Shown: positions 16,139-25,066 of the stretch, piece after piece
How the letters are laid out: every line of letters starts with the position of its first letter
Position numbering within the stretch: position 1 is the stretch's first letter
Assembly: GCF_018613655.1 (NCBI RefSeq)
Contig: NZ_JAGGPW010000015.1
Location: 42,489 to 106,488 of the forward strand
Direction: 5' to 3'
From: Planococcus sp. ISL-109
GTDB taxonomy: Bacteria > Bacillota > Bacilli > Bacillales_A > Planococcaceae
Length of the DNA stretch: 64,000 bases
The notes under the pieces: model-generated
What the model was told of the DNA's origin: nothing
The model's input: only the letters and a program-made list of their open reading frames with translations
Databases searched by the model: none
Program-made: the position numbers and the translations under genes

Positions 16139-17005
16139 TTACTTCAAATCATGGGCGAATTTGATTTCCTCGCCGCCCCGGTAGCTGATCTCCAATTCAA
16201 AATCTTCCACTTCCGATGCGTCGATTGATAATGCTTTGAGCACTTCCGCTTTCATGTCGTCGATTGACCGGTCCATCGTGATGGAAATCTGGCCAAGCAG
16301 TTGTTCCATTTCCTCTACAGCTTGACCGTTTTCGCTTTCAGAGCCGTCGCGGCGCTCGATTTCCGCTTCCCGCTCATCGCTTTCGTACTCATAGCTCGCT
16401 TCTCCGCCTCCGACAAACTCAAGATCCACCGAGAACTCGTCCACTTCTCCCGAGGTTGCGCCATTTTCTGTGTCATGATCGATTTCGATTTCTTCACCCG
16501 AATCGAATTTCACGTCCAGTTCGAATTCACGGGCGCCTGCTTGTTCTGCCCCGACTGCCTCCAGCACTTCTCGCTTGATTTCTTCAAGCGGACGGTCTGT
16601 TGAAAACCGGACTGCTTGGAACAACCGTGCAAACTCATCATGAGCTGCTTGGCCGGAGAGATTCTCGTCGCCGTCACGTTCAATGCCCGCTTTGCCGTCA
16701 TCATCGTAATCGAACTCCCAATCGCGGTCATCTGTAAATTCTAAATCCAGATCGAATTCGCGGATAACACCCGTTTGGGCGCTTGATTCTGAAGCCGAGC
16801 TGTCATTTTCAACCGTTTCTTCTGAATCCGCATCGTCGGCTGAATCGTCTTCTACTGTATCATCATCACCGTTCACCGCATCAGTCGTCACTTGCTGCTC
16901 GGCACCGCTTTCTGTCGCAGTCCCTGTCGTTTCTGTAGCTTCGTCTCCAGCACCGCATGCTGACAGAAATAATACTGCAGCCATTCCCAATGTCATTTTC
17001 TTCAT
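16139..17005 (-). CDS. Lipoprotein with two YusW-like domains
   Basis: A 288-residue lipoprotein (LSAC, Cys17). Residues about 20-75 are a very acidic Ser/Thr/Asp/Glu linker. Two homologous domains follow, at about 80-175 and 185-287; each has FDLDLEF or FSVDLEF-type openings, a DYD or YEYES acidic strand, a helix with LFQAVRFSTDRPLEEI or LLGQISITMDRSIDDM, and a closing FELDVKF or FELEISY strand. This matches the YusW family, of unknown function. The acidity fits a salt-exposed surface protein. The tandem arrangement suggests internal duplication. Confidence 0.8.
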   Translation of the reverse strand: MKKMTLGMAAVLFLSACGAGDEATETTGTATESGAEQQVTTDAVNGDDDTVEDDSADDADSEETVENDSSASESSAQTGVIREFDLDLEFTDDRDWEFDYDDDGKAGIERDGDENLSGQAAHDEFARLFQAVRFSTDRPLEEIKREVLEAVGAEQAGAREFELDVKFDSGEEIEIDHDTENGATSGEVDEFSVDLEFVGGGEASYEYESDEREAEIERRDGSESENGQAVEEMEQLLGQISITMDRSIDDMKAEVLKALSIDASEVEDFELEISYRGGEEIKFAHDLK

Positions 17006-17098
17006 TGTCTAACACCCTTTCACGTTTTCTGTTCTAGTATTATCGTACCCGCACAAGCTGAACACAAGCTGAGAAGAACATTAGAATTCGATGAGAAC

Positions 17099-17136
17099 AA
17101 AAATTCACTAGAGCTATGGGCTCCAGTGAATTTTTC
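17099..17136. terminator. Bidirectional-looking terminator
   Basis: AAAAATTCACTAGAGC, TAT, GGGCTCCAGTGAATTTTT: a near-perfect stem at the end of the MFS gene, read mainly on the minus strand. Confidence 0.9.
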
Positions 17137-18436
17137 ACAAAACGGCTGTTTCTTGATTGCGCCAAAACCAAATGACTACCGGCACCAGCAATAATGATAA
17201 CACCCCACCGGCCAGCGACAGAAACGCAAAACTGGTCCCGGTAACGACCAACCCAGACATGCCGCCGCCCGTCGCTCCGGCAAGTGCGATCAATACGTCC
17301 ACCGTCCCTTGCGTCTTCGCCCGCGCTTTCGGCTTTGTCGAATCGACAATCAAAGCGGTGCCGCTGATTAAACCAAAATTCCATCCAAGCCCCAGCAGCG
17401 CCAGCGCAATGATCAACACGAAGAGCGAATCACCAGGTGCAAATGCCGAGACAAGACCGGCCGCAAGCAAAGTCACCCCTGCCGCGACGACCATGGCGAC
17501 GCGCCCGACTTTATCGACTAAGACGCCGGTAACAAGAGAAGGCAGATACATCGCCGCCACATGGATGCCGATAACCATGCCTATTGCATTCAAGCTATGG
17601 CCGTGATGCCCCATGTGAACCGGCGTCATCGTCATGATTGCAACCATGACGATTTGAGTGATGACCATGACGGTCGCACCGAGAAAAACACCCCGGCTAT
17701 TGATTGCAGGTCCTGACGCTTCTTCTTGCCCCGCTGCTGTTTGATCAAGCTGGAGCTTTTCGCTGATCAAGCGGGAAACCATGAGGGGATCTGGACGCAA
17801 TAATGCAAACAATACAATCCCCGCCACCACATATGCTACACCCGCCAAGATGAACGGTCCGGCAAGTGCCGGCACCCCGATCGATTCTGCGAAACTGCCC
17901 ATGACACCGACCAAATTCGGCCCAGCAAATGCGCCGAACGTCGTCGCCACCATCGCGACGCTGATAGCTGTACCGCGCTGTTTGGCCGACGCGAGATCAG
18001 TTCCTGCGTAACGTGCCTGCAGATTGGTCGCAGTTCCTGCTCCGTAAATGAGCAACGACACAAACAACAGAAAGACATTGCCTGATATCGCAGCAAAAAC
18101 GACGCCGAACGAGCCGATACCGCCCGCCAAAAAGCCGGAAGCTAAGCCTGTGCGGCGGCCGAAGCGCTGGGATAAACGCCCGACGACAAGCGCAGCTCCT
18201 GCTGACCCGAGCGTAAAGAGAAAGACCGGAAGTCCAGCATAGCTGTCCGTTCCGAGCATATCGCGCGCGAGCAATGCGCCTACCGTGATCCCGGCAGCTA
18301 AACCTGCCCCGCCGAATATTTGCGATAACATGACAATCCATAAAGTCCGTTTATATAATCCCTGTAATTTTTCTGGGGACTCGATATAGCTTTCAAGCGC
18401 TTCACCTGCCGCTTGCCCTCTTTCGCTAGCCATCAT
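17135..18436 (-). CDS. MFS transporter
   Basis: A 433-residue major facilitator with about 12 transmembrane helices. The loop between helices 2 and 3 has GRLSQRFGRRTGLASG, the family signature (GxxxDRxGRR-like), and the second half has GVLVDKVGRVAMVV. A cytosolic loop near residues 215-240 separates the halves. The start is the first of two adjacent ATGs after GGAGG. It is probably a drug or metabolite exporter; the substrate is unknown. Stands alone. Confidence 0.85.
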   Translation of the reverse strand: MMASERGQAAGEALESYIESPEKLQGLYKRTLWIVMLSQIFGGAGLAAGITVGALLARDMLGTDSYAGLPVFLFTLGSAGAALVVGRLSQRFGRRTGLASGFLAGGIGSFGVVFAAISGNVFLLFVSLLIYGAGTATNLQARYAGTDLASAKQRGTAISVAMVATTFGAFAGPNLVGVMGSFAESIGVPALAGPFILAGVAYVVAGIVLFALLRPDPLMVSRLISEKLQLDQTAAGQEEASGPAINSRGVFLGATVMVITQIVMVAIMTMTPVHMGHHGHSLNAIGMVIGIHVAAMYLPSLVTGVLVDKVGRVAMVVAAGVTLLAAGLVSAFAPGDSLFVLIIALALLGLGWNFGLISGTALIVDSTKPKARAKTQGTVDVLIALAGATGGGMSGLVVTGTSFAFLSLAGGVLSLLLVPVVIWFWRNQETAVL

Positions 18437-18545
18437 TCGGCCTCCATTCGTGATTATATTAGCAGATTCATTATAGCGTGTTTCGTTTCACTTTGGAGAC
18501 GGAAATTTCAACATAAAAAAAAGAACCCCTGTCGGCTCTCTTTCA

Positions 18546-18905
18546 TCAAACAGCTTGTTCGCTGCTGTCTTCATATTCGCGGCGCCACTTTCTGAGCGCA
18601 CGGCGTTTTCTTGAATCACGCGCTGTAAAACAGTTCGCGCGGCTCAATAACTCCATGCGCTCCGCTTCATGGACCGGATCGACTTGCCCGAGATGCGTCG
18701 CCAGAAAATAATCCAAAAAACGGATTGCTTCGAGATGCTCTGTTGAGGAAGCTGGTGTTAATCTGTTCAAATTCCGTTTCATGCGCTGCATGTCGGTTGC
18801 TTCCGGTTCGTGGACAACTGAAAACCGTTTGTAGTAGGCCATCATATCAAAGTATAAACCTCGCGTTTCTTTTCGAAGATTGCTTCGGGTGTTAAGCGTG
18901 AGCAT
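18546..18905 (-). CDS. Hypothetical protein, 119 residues
   Basis: A soluble, basic, arginine-rich protein (MLTLNTRSNLRKETRGLYF at the N-terminus, RDSRKRRALRKWRREYE near the C-terminus), mostly helical by composition. A strong GGGGGGATTATC site precedes the ATG, and the frame is clean, so the gene is well supported. I do not recognise the family. It has no operon partner; the MFS gene downstream starts 109 nt later. Confidence 0.65.
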   Translation of the reverse strand: MLTLNTRSNLRKETRGLYFDMMAYYKRFSVVHEPEATDMQRMKRNLNRLTPASSTEHLEAIRFLDYFLATHLGQVDPVHEAERMELLSRANCFTARDSRKRRALRKWRREYEDSSEQAV

Positions 18906-19035
18906 GATAATCCCCCCTCTTGTCGTTTCGTACGGATGTGCAAGTGTCCCGCATATATGCCGGTGCTAAGCAGTTATAGTTTTGTACCCTGTTTAGCGTT
19001 TTGCTACACCTGAAAAGGGAAAGTCCGAAAAGAAA

Positions 19036-19065
19036 AAACACCCGGCATGAAGCCGGATGTTGGAA
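19036..19065 (-). terminator. Terminator after the glycerate permease gene
   Basis: Minus-strand ACATCCGGC-TTCAT-GCCGGGTGT followed by TTTTTT; it closes the glycerate operon. Confidence 0.88.
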
Positions 19066-19069
19066 TATC

Positions 19070-20416
19070 TTATACGAGCAGGAACCATAACAGCATCGTG
19101 AAGATGATCGTCGTGACTCCTTGAAGTAAAGTCGCCACTGTCTGCGCTTTATATGCATCCGTAATGGTCATACCGCTGAATTCTTTGACGACCCAGAAAA
19201 AACTATCATTGACATGGCTGACCGTCATCGCGCCAGCGCCGATTGCCATGACGACGAGCGCCAGTGGAACCGCGCCTTCAATGCCCAGAGTCGGAAGCAG
19301 TGGCGCAATCAATGTCGACGTGATGACCAGTGCGGCTGTCGATGAGCCTTGTGCCGTTTTCAGTGCTGCGGCAATGAGGAACGGAATGAGCAGGAACAAT
19401 GAACCGGTCGCAAAATCGCCGAAGTCCATCGCTGTAATCAGTTCCGCCACTCCAGAATTGGCGATGACGCGCCCAAACGCACCACCAGCACCTGTAATGA
19501 GAAGAATCGGCGCTGCTGCGACCAGCCCTTCACCGATCCAGCCCGACAAAGTTTTTTCGCTATAGTCCGGAAGCAACAGCAAGGCAGCCAATACACCTGC
19601 AAGCAGAGCCACGGTCGGCGCCCCTAAAAAGGCCAGGAAGCTGGCGACACTTCCTCCGTCTCCGGCAAGATTGGCGATCGAACCGGCAGCGATCAAAACA
19701 ATCGGCAGCAAAATTGGAAGGAACGCATTGAAAGTGGAAGGCATTTTGCCAAACGACGCGACGATTTCTTCATAATCCAGTCCGCCTTCTTCGGTATCTT
19801 CAGGCACTTGGATTTTCGATGCAAACTTAACTGCCCACAAGTATCCGACCGCGACAGCCGGAACCGCTACGACAAAACCGATTAAAATGATGGTGCCTAA
19901 ATACGCTTCCGCGCCGATGTTTCCGGCAGCGGCGATCGGGCCTGGCGTTGGCGGCACTAAAGTGTGCGTCGCGTATAAGCCGGTCGCAAGTGCTACCGAC
20001 ATGGAAGCGATCGCCACTTTCGCGCGTTTTGCCAGCGCTTTTTTCAAGCTCGACAAAATGACAAATCCGGAATCACAAAAAACCGGGATCGATACGATAA
20101 AGCCGATGATCGACATCGCCAGCTGCGGGCGCTTTTCACCGATAAACCTTAGCACGACTTCCGCCATCCGGTAAGCCGCACCGGATTTTTCTAGGATGAC
20201 ACCGATGATCGTCCCGAATACAATGACCAGGCCAATGCCGGCCATCAAGCCGCCAAAGCCCTCATTGACGCTGGCGACGACATCTGCAAGCGGCATGCCG
20301 GATGCGATGCCGATAAAGAACGCACCGAACAACAGCGAGAGAAACGGATGGACTTTTAATATGGCCGTCAATAAGACGACGAGGACAACACTTAACGCAA
20401 TAATGAAAAATAACAT
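19070..20416 (-). CDS. GntP-family permease, probably for glycerate
   Basis: A 448-residue polytopic permease of the GntP/gluconate-H+ symporter family (12 or so hydrophobic segments; VIPVFCDSGFVIL-like segment SIPVFCDSGFVILSSLKKA near 110-130 and THTLVPPTPGPIAAAGN near 150-167 are family hallmarks). The start follows AAAGGGG. The gene lies 14 nt after glycerate kinase, so glycerate is the likely cargo, with gluconate as the alternative. Different in sequence from the GntP at 2601-3920. Confidence 0.88.
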   Translation of the reverse strand: MLFFIIALSVVLVVLLTAILKVHPFLSLLFGAFFIGIASGMPLADVVASVNEGFGGLMAGIGLVIVFGTIIGVILEKSGAAYRMAEVVLRFIGEKRPQLAMSIIGFIVSIPVFCDSGFVILSSLKKALAKRAKVAIASMSVALATGLYATHTLVPPTPGPIAAAGNIGAEAYLGTIILIGFVVAVPAVAVGYLWAVKFASKIQVPEDTEEGGLDYEEIVASFGKMPSTFNAFLPILLPIVLIAAGSIANLAGDGGSVASFLAFLGAPTVALLAGVLAALLLLPDYSEKTLSGWIGEGLVAAAPILLITGAGGAFGRVIANSGVAELITAMDFGDFATGSLFLLIPFLIAAALKTAQGSSTAALVITSTLIAPLLPTLGIEGAVPLALVVMAIGAGAMTVSHVNDSFFWVVKEFSGMTITDAYKAQTVATLLQGVTTIIFTMLLWFLLV

Positions 20417-20430
20417 ACACTTACACCCCT

Positions 20431-21567
20431 TTAGTTTATTTTCTGATAAGCAGCAATAACTTGTTTCGTTTTCTGGCGAAGATATTTTTCAGGATGCAAG
20501 AACGACTGCTTTTGGCTAACGGACTCCCCGACAACCGCATGCACTTCTGTAAAATGTTCCTCTAGCGCGTACCGGCTATCCGAGGCGATCATGCCCGAAA
20601 CGAGAAGCACAGGCTTTTTGTATCGCGCCGCAAGCTCCGCTACTCCATAAGGCGTTTTACCGGACAAAGTCTGCAAATCCGATTTCCCTTCCCCTGTTAA
20701 AACCAAATCGCAGTTTTCCACATGTTCCAAAAATCCGGAAGCTTCCAGCACAACATCGATTCCGCGGCGCATCTGTGCCGGGAAAAACGCCAAAAACGCG
20801 CCTCCCGCACCGCCTGCCGCTCCTGCCCCCGGATAATCGTGCAGCGCGATACCGGCAACTCTTTCGACTGCATCAGCATAATGGCGCAGGTTATCATCCA
20901 AACGCTCGACCATTTCTTCCGTCGCCCCTTTTTGCGGACCGAAGACATTCGATGCGCCATTTGGGCCGACCAGTGGATTGTCCACATCGCTCGCGATCAA
21001 GAACCGGCATTCTTGGATGCGCGCGTCAAACTCTGACGCATCAATCTCCGCCAGTCGGCGCAGATCGCCGCCTCCCGGTTTCACCGGCGCGCCTTGTGCA
21101 TCCAAAAACTTCATGCCGAGCGCGCGCAGCATGCCGGTGCCCCCGTCATTCGTCGCACTGCCGCCGAGGCCGATGATGAATTCACGCATTCCGGCATCAA
21201 GCGCATGACGGATCAATTCGCCCGTTCCTTCTGTCGAAGCGATTTCCGGGTTGCGGTCAATCGATCGAATGAGCGGAAGCCCTGAAGCTTCTGCAATTTC
21301 AATGACGCACGTCTTTCCGTCGCCGAGAATTCCGTAGCCGGCTTTAACGGATCTTCCGAGCGGTCCGGTAACTTGTTGGTGAGTGATATGGCCACCCGTA
21401 GCTGCGACCAGGTTATTCGTCGTGCCTTCGCCCCCATCAGCGAGCGGCAGCTCCACCACTTGCGCGTCCGGCAACACGTCCAAAATTCCAGACTTCATCG
21501 CACGTGCCGCCGCTTGTGCGGAGATGCTGCCTTTGAATGAATCCGGTGCTGCAATGATTTTCATCAA
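20431..21567 (-). CDS. Glycerate kinase
   Basis: A 378-residue glycerate kinase of the GarK/GlxK type, phosphorylating D-glycerate (2- or 3-phosphoglycerate product) with ATP. Visible hallmarks: IIAAPDSFKGSISAQAA at the N-terminus, ELPLADGGEGTT near 40-51, IGLGGSATNDGGTGML near 123-138 and a TGEGKSDLQTLSGKTPYG stretch near 292-309. First gene of a two-gene operon with the permease and transcribed away from the CdaR regulator. A probable cre site lies just before its ribosome binding site. Confidence 0.93.
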   Translation of the reverse strand: MMKIIAAPDSFKGSISAQAAARAMKSGILDVLPDAQVVELPLADGGEGTTNNLVAATGGHITHQQVTGPLGRSVKAGYGILGDGKTCVIEIAEASGLPLIRSIDRNPEIASTEGTGELIRHALDAGMREFIIGLGGSATNDGGTGMLRALGMKFLDAQGAPVKPGGGDLRRLAEIDASEFDARIQECRFLIASDVDNPLVGPNGASNVFGPQKGATEEMVERLDDNLRHYADAVERVAGIALHDYPGAGAAGGAGGAFLAFFPAQMRRGIDVVLEASGFLEHVENCDLVLTGEGKSDLQTLSGKTPYGVAELAARYKKPVLLVSGMIASDSRYALEEHFTEVHAVVGESVSQKQSFLHPEKYLRQKTKQVIAAYQKIN

Positions 21568-21580
21568 GCTCCCTCCTTTT

Positions 21581-21595
21581 ACGTAAACGCTTACA
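21581..21595. promoter_or_regulatory. Probable cre (CcpA) site
   Basis: ACGTAAACGCTTACA matches the cre consensus WTGNAANCGNWNNCA with one mismatch, on either strand. It overlaps the promoter/leader of the glycerate kinase operon, so catabolite repression of glycerate use is likely. Confidence 0.6.
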
Positions 21596-21690
21596 AAAAA
21601 TTATAATGCTGCAGGATCGCACTTGCATTATACTGAATGTACATATTCCTACTGAAAATAATCAGAATTTTTATACAAGGAGGCGAAAAG

Positions 21691-22767
21691 ATGATCAGCA
21701 AACAAGTGGCCGAAGAAATTGTCGCGCAAACGTCCAAACGCTTGAACCGTAATTTGAACGTCATGGATACGAACGGGCTCATCTTGGCTTCCGGCGAGAA
21801 AGAGCGCATCGACCGCATCCACGAAGGCGCTGCCCGCGTCGCGGCTACCGGACACGCACTCGCCATCCAGGATCACGAATCGGAGGCGTTCGGCGGAGCA
21901 AAGCCTGGAATCAATTTGCCGATCATGTTCCAAGACGAACTGGTCGGAGTCATCGGCATTACCGGAAACCCCGATGAGCTTGCTGAAATCGCCGAACTCG
22001 TCCAATTGACGACCGAGATGATGGTCCATCAATCGCTGATTACTAGCCATACCGAATGGATGCGCAAAACAAATGAGCTCGTTTACGAAGAACTCGCAAG
22101 CGGACAGCCGCTTTCTCGTTTCGCAAAAGAACGCCTCGCCTTACTCGGAATGGACAATAAGGCGCCGTACACCGTATTGTTAATCGACCTTGGCGAGATG
22201 CCGTCACCGGATATCCGGCTTATCGAGCGGCTCGAGGATTATTTCCAACAAGAACGCGCCTTGCTCGGTTATTCCGGGCTGAACGAATTGTTCGTCTTGT
22301 TGACCGGCATCGATGATTTGCGAAAAGACAGCCTTATGCTCGAATTGTTCCGGATTCTACAGCGCCCTGCTGCCCGCATCGGTGTCGGATTGCCGGCACA
22401 AACGATTTCAACAATCGTCCGCTCAGCCGCGACAGCTTCGAGTGCTTTGACTTTCGGGCGGACGGCGCATCACTTGGTGTATTATGAAGATGTCGAACTG
22501 ATCGCGTTATTGAAAAATAATCCGCAAGCTGAACTGGACCGCTTTCATAGCCGCACACTCGATTCGCTATCTGAAGAATTGTGCCGGACGTTGAACGCTT
22601 TTTTCGAATCTAATTGCTCCGCTTCAGAAGCTGCAGAACAACTCGGTATCCATCGTCATACGCTCAGTTACCGCCTAAAAAAAATCGAAGAAAAAACAGG
22701 GCTGAACCCCGCCAATTTCCAAGAAGCTGTTCATTTATATCTCGCTTTATTATTAAAAAATGTTTAA
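21691..22767 (+). CDS. CdaR-family (sugar diacid/glycerate) regulator
   Basis: A 358-residue regulator. ATG at 21691 follows AAGGAGGCG; upstream in-frame ATG at 21637 lacks a site. The N-terminal sugar-diacid recognition domain (about 1-130, MISKQVAEEIVAQTSKRLN, then VMDTNGLILASG) is followed by a GGDEF-like middle and a C-terminal PucR-type helix-turn-helix (HRHTLSYRLKKIEEKTGLN, about 325-345). In E. coli CdaR activates glucarate/galactarate/glycerate genes. Divergent from glycerate kinase, so it very likely controls that operon. Confidence 0.9.
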   Translation: MISKQVAEEIVAQTSKRLNRNLNVMDTNGLILASGEKERIDRIHEGAARVAATGHALAIQDHESEAFGGAKPGINLPIMFQDELVGVIGITGNPDELAEIAELVQLTTEMMVHQSLITSHTEWMRKTNELVYEELASGQPLSRFAKERLALLGMDNKAPYTVLLIDLGEMPSPDIRLIERLEDYFQQERALLGYSGLNELFVLLTGIDDLRKDSLMLELFRILQRPAARIGVGLPAQTISTIVRSAATASSALTFGRTAHHLVYYEDVELIALLKNNPQAELDRFHSRTLDSLSEELCRTLNAFFESNCSASEAAEQLGIHRHTLSYRLKKIEEKTGLNPANFQEAVHLYLALLLKNV

Positions 22768-22841
22768 ACATAGCAGAAACGTGGTAACAGTTAAAAAGAA
22801 GCAATGTACTGAGCTTCCCCTTCACCCCCGAATTTTTGACG

Positions 22842-22875
22842 GCCCGAAGCAGGCAACTGTTTTGGGCCCTTTCTT
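22842..22875 (+). terminator. Terminator-like hairpin after cdaR
   Basis: GGCCCGAA ... TTTGGGCC followed by CTTTCTTTT. Less regular than the next hairpin, but in the right place for the CdaR transcript. Confidence 0.55.
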
Positions 22876-22893
22876 TTGCCATAGAACAGAAAC

Positions 22894-22924
22894 AAGCCCC
22901 GCAGCATTATGCTGCGGGGCTTGT
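22894..22924. terminator. Bidirectional terminator
   Basis: AAGCCCCGCAGCA-TTA-TGCTGCGGGGCTT: perfect 13-bp stem between the convergent cdaR and membrane protein genes. Confidence 0.93.
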
Positions 22925-22929
22925 TGAAT

Positions 22930-23382
22930 TCAAATAATGCCTTGCCAACGCAATATCACTTCGGCGATAAGTGCAGAACCGAGAAACGTGCCGAGGAAAA
23001 CCGCGATGGCGACAATAAAGCTGCGGAAGCCGAGTTTGCGGAAATCCGCCCAGTTCGAACCGACTGAGATGCCGGCATACGCAAGGATCGGTGTCGCCAG
23101 TGCCAATATGCCAATCTCGCTCGTCCAAGCGACGACATAATCAGATCCCGGAAACCACGGCAAGGAAATGACAATTGCAAGCACGCCGATATAGCCTACT
23201 GCCGGCATGCGAAACGGCAAGACCTTCTCCAAAATCAACCCGACAAGACTCACTGCGATCAACACGAGCATGCCCGGCAGCGCTTGCCATGGCAATACAT
23301 CCATGCCGAACCAATTGCCGATCAATGCAGCGGCACCGAAAATGGCCAATACCCACGTCCATTCCATAATACTCTTAATCAT
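22930..23382 (-). CDS. Small membrane protein, partner of DUF3100 protein
   Basis: A 150-residue protein with about five hydrophobic segments. ATG at 23382 follows AAAGGAGG by 8 nt; GTG at 23391 overlaps that site. Its start overlaps the DUF3100 stop (ATGATTAA), so the two are translationally coupled and probably form one complex. It includes conserved-looking glycines in YAGISVGSNWADFRKLG. I do not recognise a named family; the pairing suggests the two halves of a secondary transporter. Confidence 0.75.
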   Translation of the reverse strand: MIKSIMEWTWVLAIFGAAALIGNWFGMDVLPWQALPGMLVLIAVSLVGLILEKVLPFRMPAVGYIGVLAIVISLPWFPGSDYVVAWTSEIGILALATPILAYAGISVGSNWADFRKLGFRSFIVAIAVFLGTFLGSALIAEVILRWQGII

Positions 23383-24196
23383 TCGGGCCACCTCCTTTCG
23401 CAGCTTTCCGTTCTGTTCTGCGGATCATGATGCTGTACAGTTTCTCCGTTAACGGCAAGCCGATGAAGATGCTGAAGTAAAGTCCGGTAGAGAGCGACAG
23501 CAAATTGCTCGCCCCGGCAAATGCCACGATCTGCTCTTCGAGTTCCGGATACGCGCCGATCAAGGAGCCGCTCGCCGCGGCCATCATCGATCCCGACCCG
23601 ACGCCTGATGCCATCGCGAATGATAAGGGATGAAGCGGCGTCGCTGTTGCGAGTAGTCCTGCGATCAAACCAAGAAAGACCGCCCCGAACACCGTCCCGA
23701 AAATATAGATTGCCATGACCCCACGGCCTTCCGGAGAAGAAAAACCGAATTTATTGACGATCAAGCCGACATTCGGCTCACGCGCAATCGAATGTGTCAT
23801 GCCGATGCTCTCGCGCCGGAATCCGAGCAGGACCGCTAGCGGCAGCGCTATAAAAATCGTCCCTAAGTTGCCAAGCTCCTGCAAAAGAAGTGCAGGCCCT
23901 GCCTCAATGATCGCCTCGATTTGCGGGCCGATCGTGACACCGATTTTTGCAATGAGCAAAGTAACCCCTAAAATGATCAGCGGTTCTGCGTGCTTGGCGT
24001 TCTTTTCAGAAATGACCGGTGTGAAATATAGGATAAGCCCAAGAAAGAATGCATATAACATCGGCAACAATAAAATAACGCCTGGACCTACTGTAATGCT
24101 GAACAGGCCGATTGCTTCTGTAATGGCCACCAAGATAAAAGCGACCGCATGCAAGCGCCAATCCTTGATGACATGTTTCAACTCTGTTTTTTCCAT
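23375..24196 (-). CDS. DUF3100 membrane protein
   Basis: A 273-residue polytopic protein with about nine hydrophobic segments. ATG at 24196 follows GGGGGAG; an upstream in-frame ATG at 24289 has no site. The segment GSGSMMAAASGSLIGAYPELE is typical of DUF3100, a family of unknown function suspected to be transporters. Forms an operon with the overlapping small membrane protein downstream. Lies tail-to-tail with cdaR, so a link to the glycerate operon is not implied. Confidence 0.8.
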   Translation of the reverse strand: MEKTELKHVIKDWRLHAVAFILVAITEAIGLFSITVGPGVILLLPMLYAFFLGLILYFTPVISEKNAKHAEPLIILGVTLLIAKIGVTIGPQIEAIIEAGPALLLQELGNLGTIFIALPLAVLLGFRRESIGMTHSIAREPNVGLIVNKFGFSSPEGRGVMAIYIFGTVFGAVFLGLIAGLLATATPLHPLSFAMASGVGSGSMMAAASGSLIGAYPELEEQIVAFAGASNLLSLSTGLYFSIFIGLPLTEKLYSIMIRRTERKAAKGGGPND

Positions 24197-24535
24197 CTGT
24201 TCTCCCCCGCCTTCTTCGGAAATGACAGCAATCAAATGCAATATTGCTAATCCATAAACCCAGTCTACTCTTTTTCGCGGACGATTCAATAGATTATTTC
24301 AATTTCGTTCGTTTTTTCCGATTGAAATCTCATCAATAACATAAGTGGGAAATACTTCAAATCGAATAAAAAAAGCCGAATGGGCATTGTGTGCGATTGC
24401 TTCTTCCCGGCGGTTGAGCATGTATACCCCGCTTTTTTTGTTTAGCCATTTTGTCCGCAAATCTATTAGTGCATGCCCATTTTGGGTAAACTAAAAGAAA
24501 AGCACCACCCACTTGGCATGAAGGAGGTCCATAAC
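24197..24535. other. Divergent intergenic region
   Basis: 339 nt between the DUF3100 operon and the DUF202 gene. It holds an AAGGAGG site just before 24536 and a distant ATGGGCAT/ATGCCCAT dyad (near 24381 and 24474). I see no gene, riboswitch or repeat. Confidence 0.4.
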
Positions 24536-24913
24536 TTGTCACGGCAATCCTATCGGAAAGAAAAAAACCAGCTCATCTATACCCAGCAGCATTTGGCGAA
24601 CGAGCGCACGTATCTTGCCTGGATACGCACGGCAATCTCCATTGTCGGCGTCGGCTTTCTCGCGACGAGCCTGCATTTCACGATGGGCGTCGTCCGCAAT
24701 CAGTTCGTCGATTTGTTTACGATCCTGCTGGGCATCTTTGCCTGCATCTTCGGACTCGTCATCATCTTCACAGCTACGCGGACGTACCGGGAAAAGCGCC
24801 AGCAAATCATCCAGGAAACCTTCTACTCATCGAATCTCCGCATCAGCATGATTTCAACGATGCTGTCGATCCTGATTATTATGGTCATCATTTATTTCTT
24901 CATCATTATGTAA
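24536..24913 (+). CDS. DUF202 membrane protein
   Basis: A 125-residue protein with three hydrophobic segments. TTG at 24536 is chosen because AAGGAGG sits 8 nt upstream, whereas the in-frame ATG at 24473 has none. The stretch LANERTYLAWIRTAIS just before the first helix is the DUF202 signature. Function is unknown; related domains occur in eukaryotic VTC polyphosphate complexes. Single gene with no clear partner. Confidence 0.85.
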   Translation: MSRQSYRKEKNQLIYTQQHLANERTYLAWIRTAISIVGVGFLATSLHFTMGVVRNQFVDLFTILLGIFACIFGLVIIFTATRTYREKRQQIIQETFYSSNLRISMISTMLSILIIMVIIYFFIIM

Positions 24914-25066
24914 TAGATACTGTTCCACTTCATACAGGCTATATCTCATAGGTAATTGAAAAAAAGATAGTGATTTCCTCACAGCTATAGTATTCTAAAT
25001 ATAATTACACAAAGAATATGACAAGCGGATATGTCCATGCTTGTTGCCTGAAAGGAATCGATTCGG

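Noticed and set aside
20722..21285. Plus-strand open frames opposite glycerate kinase
   Set aside because: Antisense to a well-supported kinase gene, with biased composition and no start signals.
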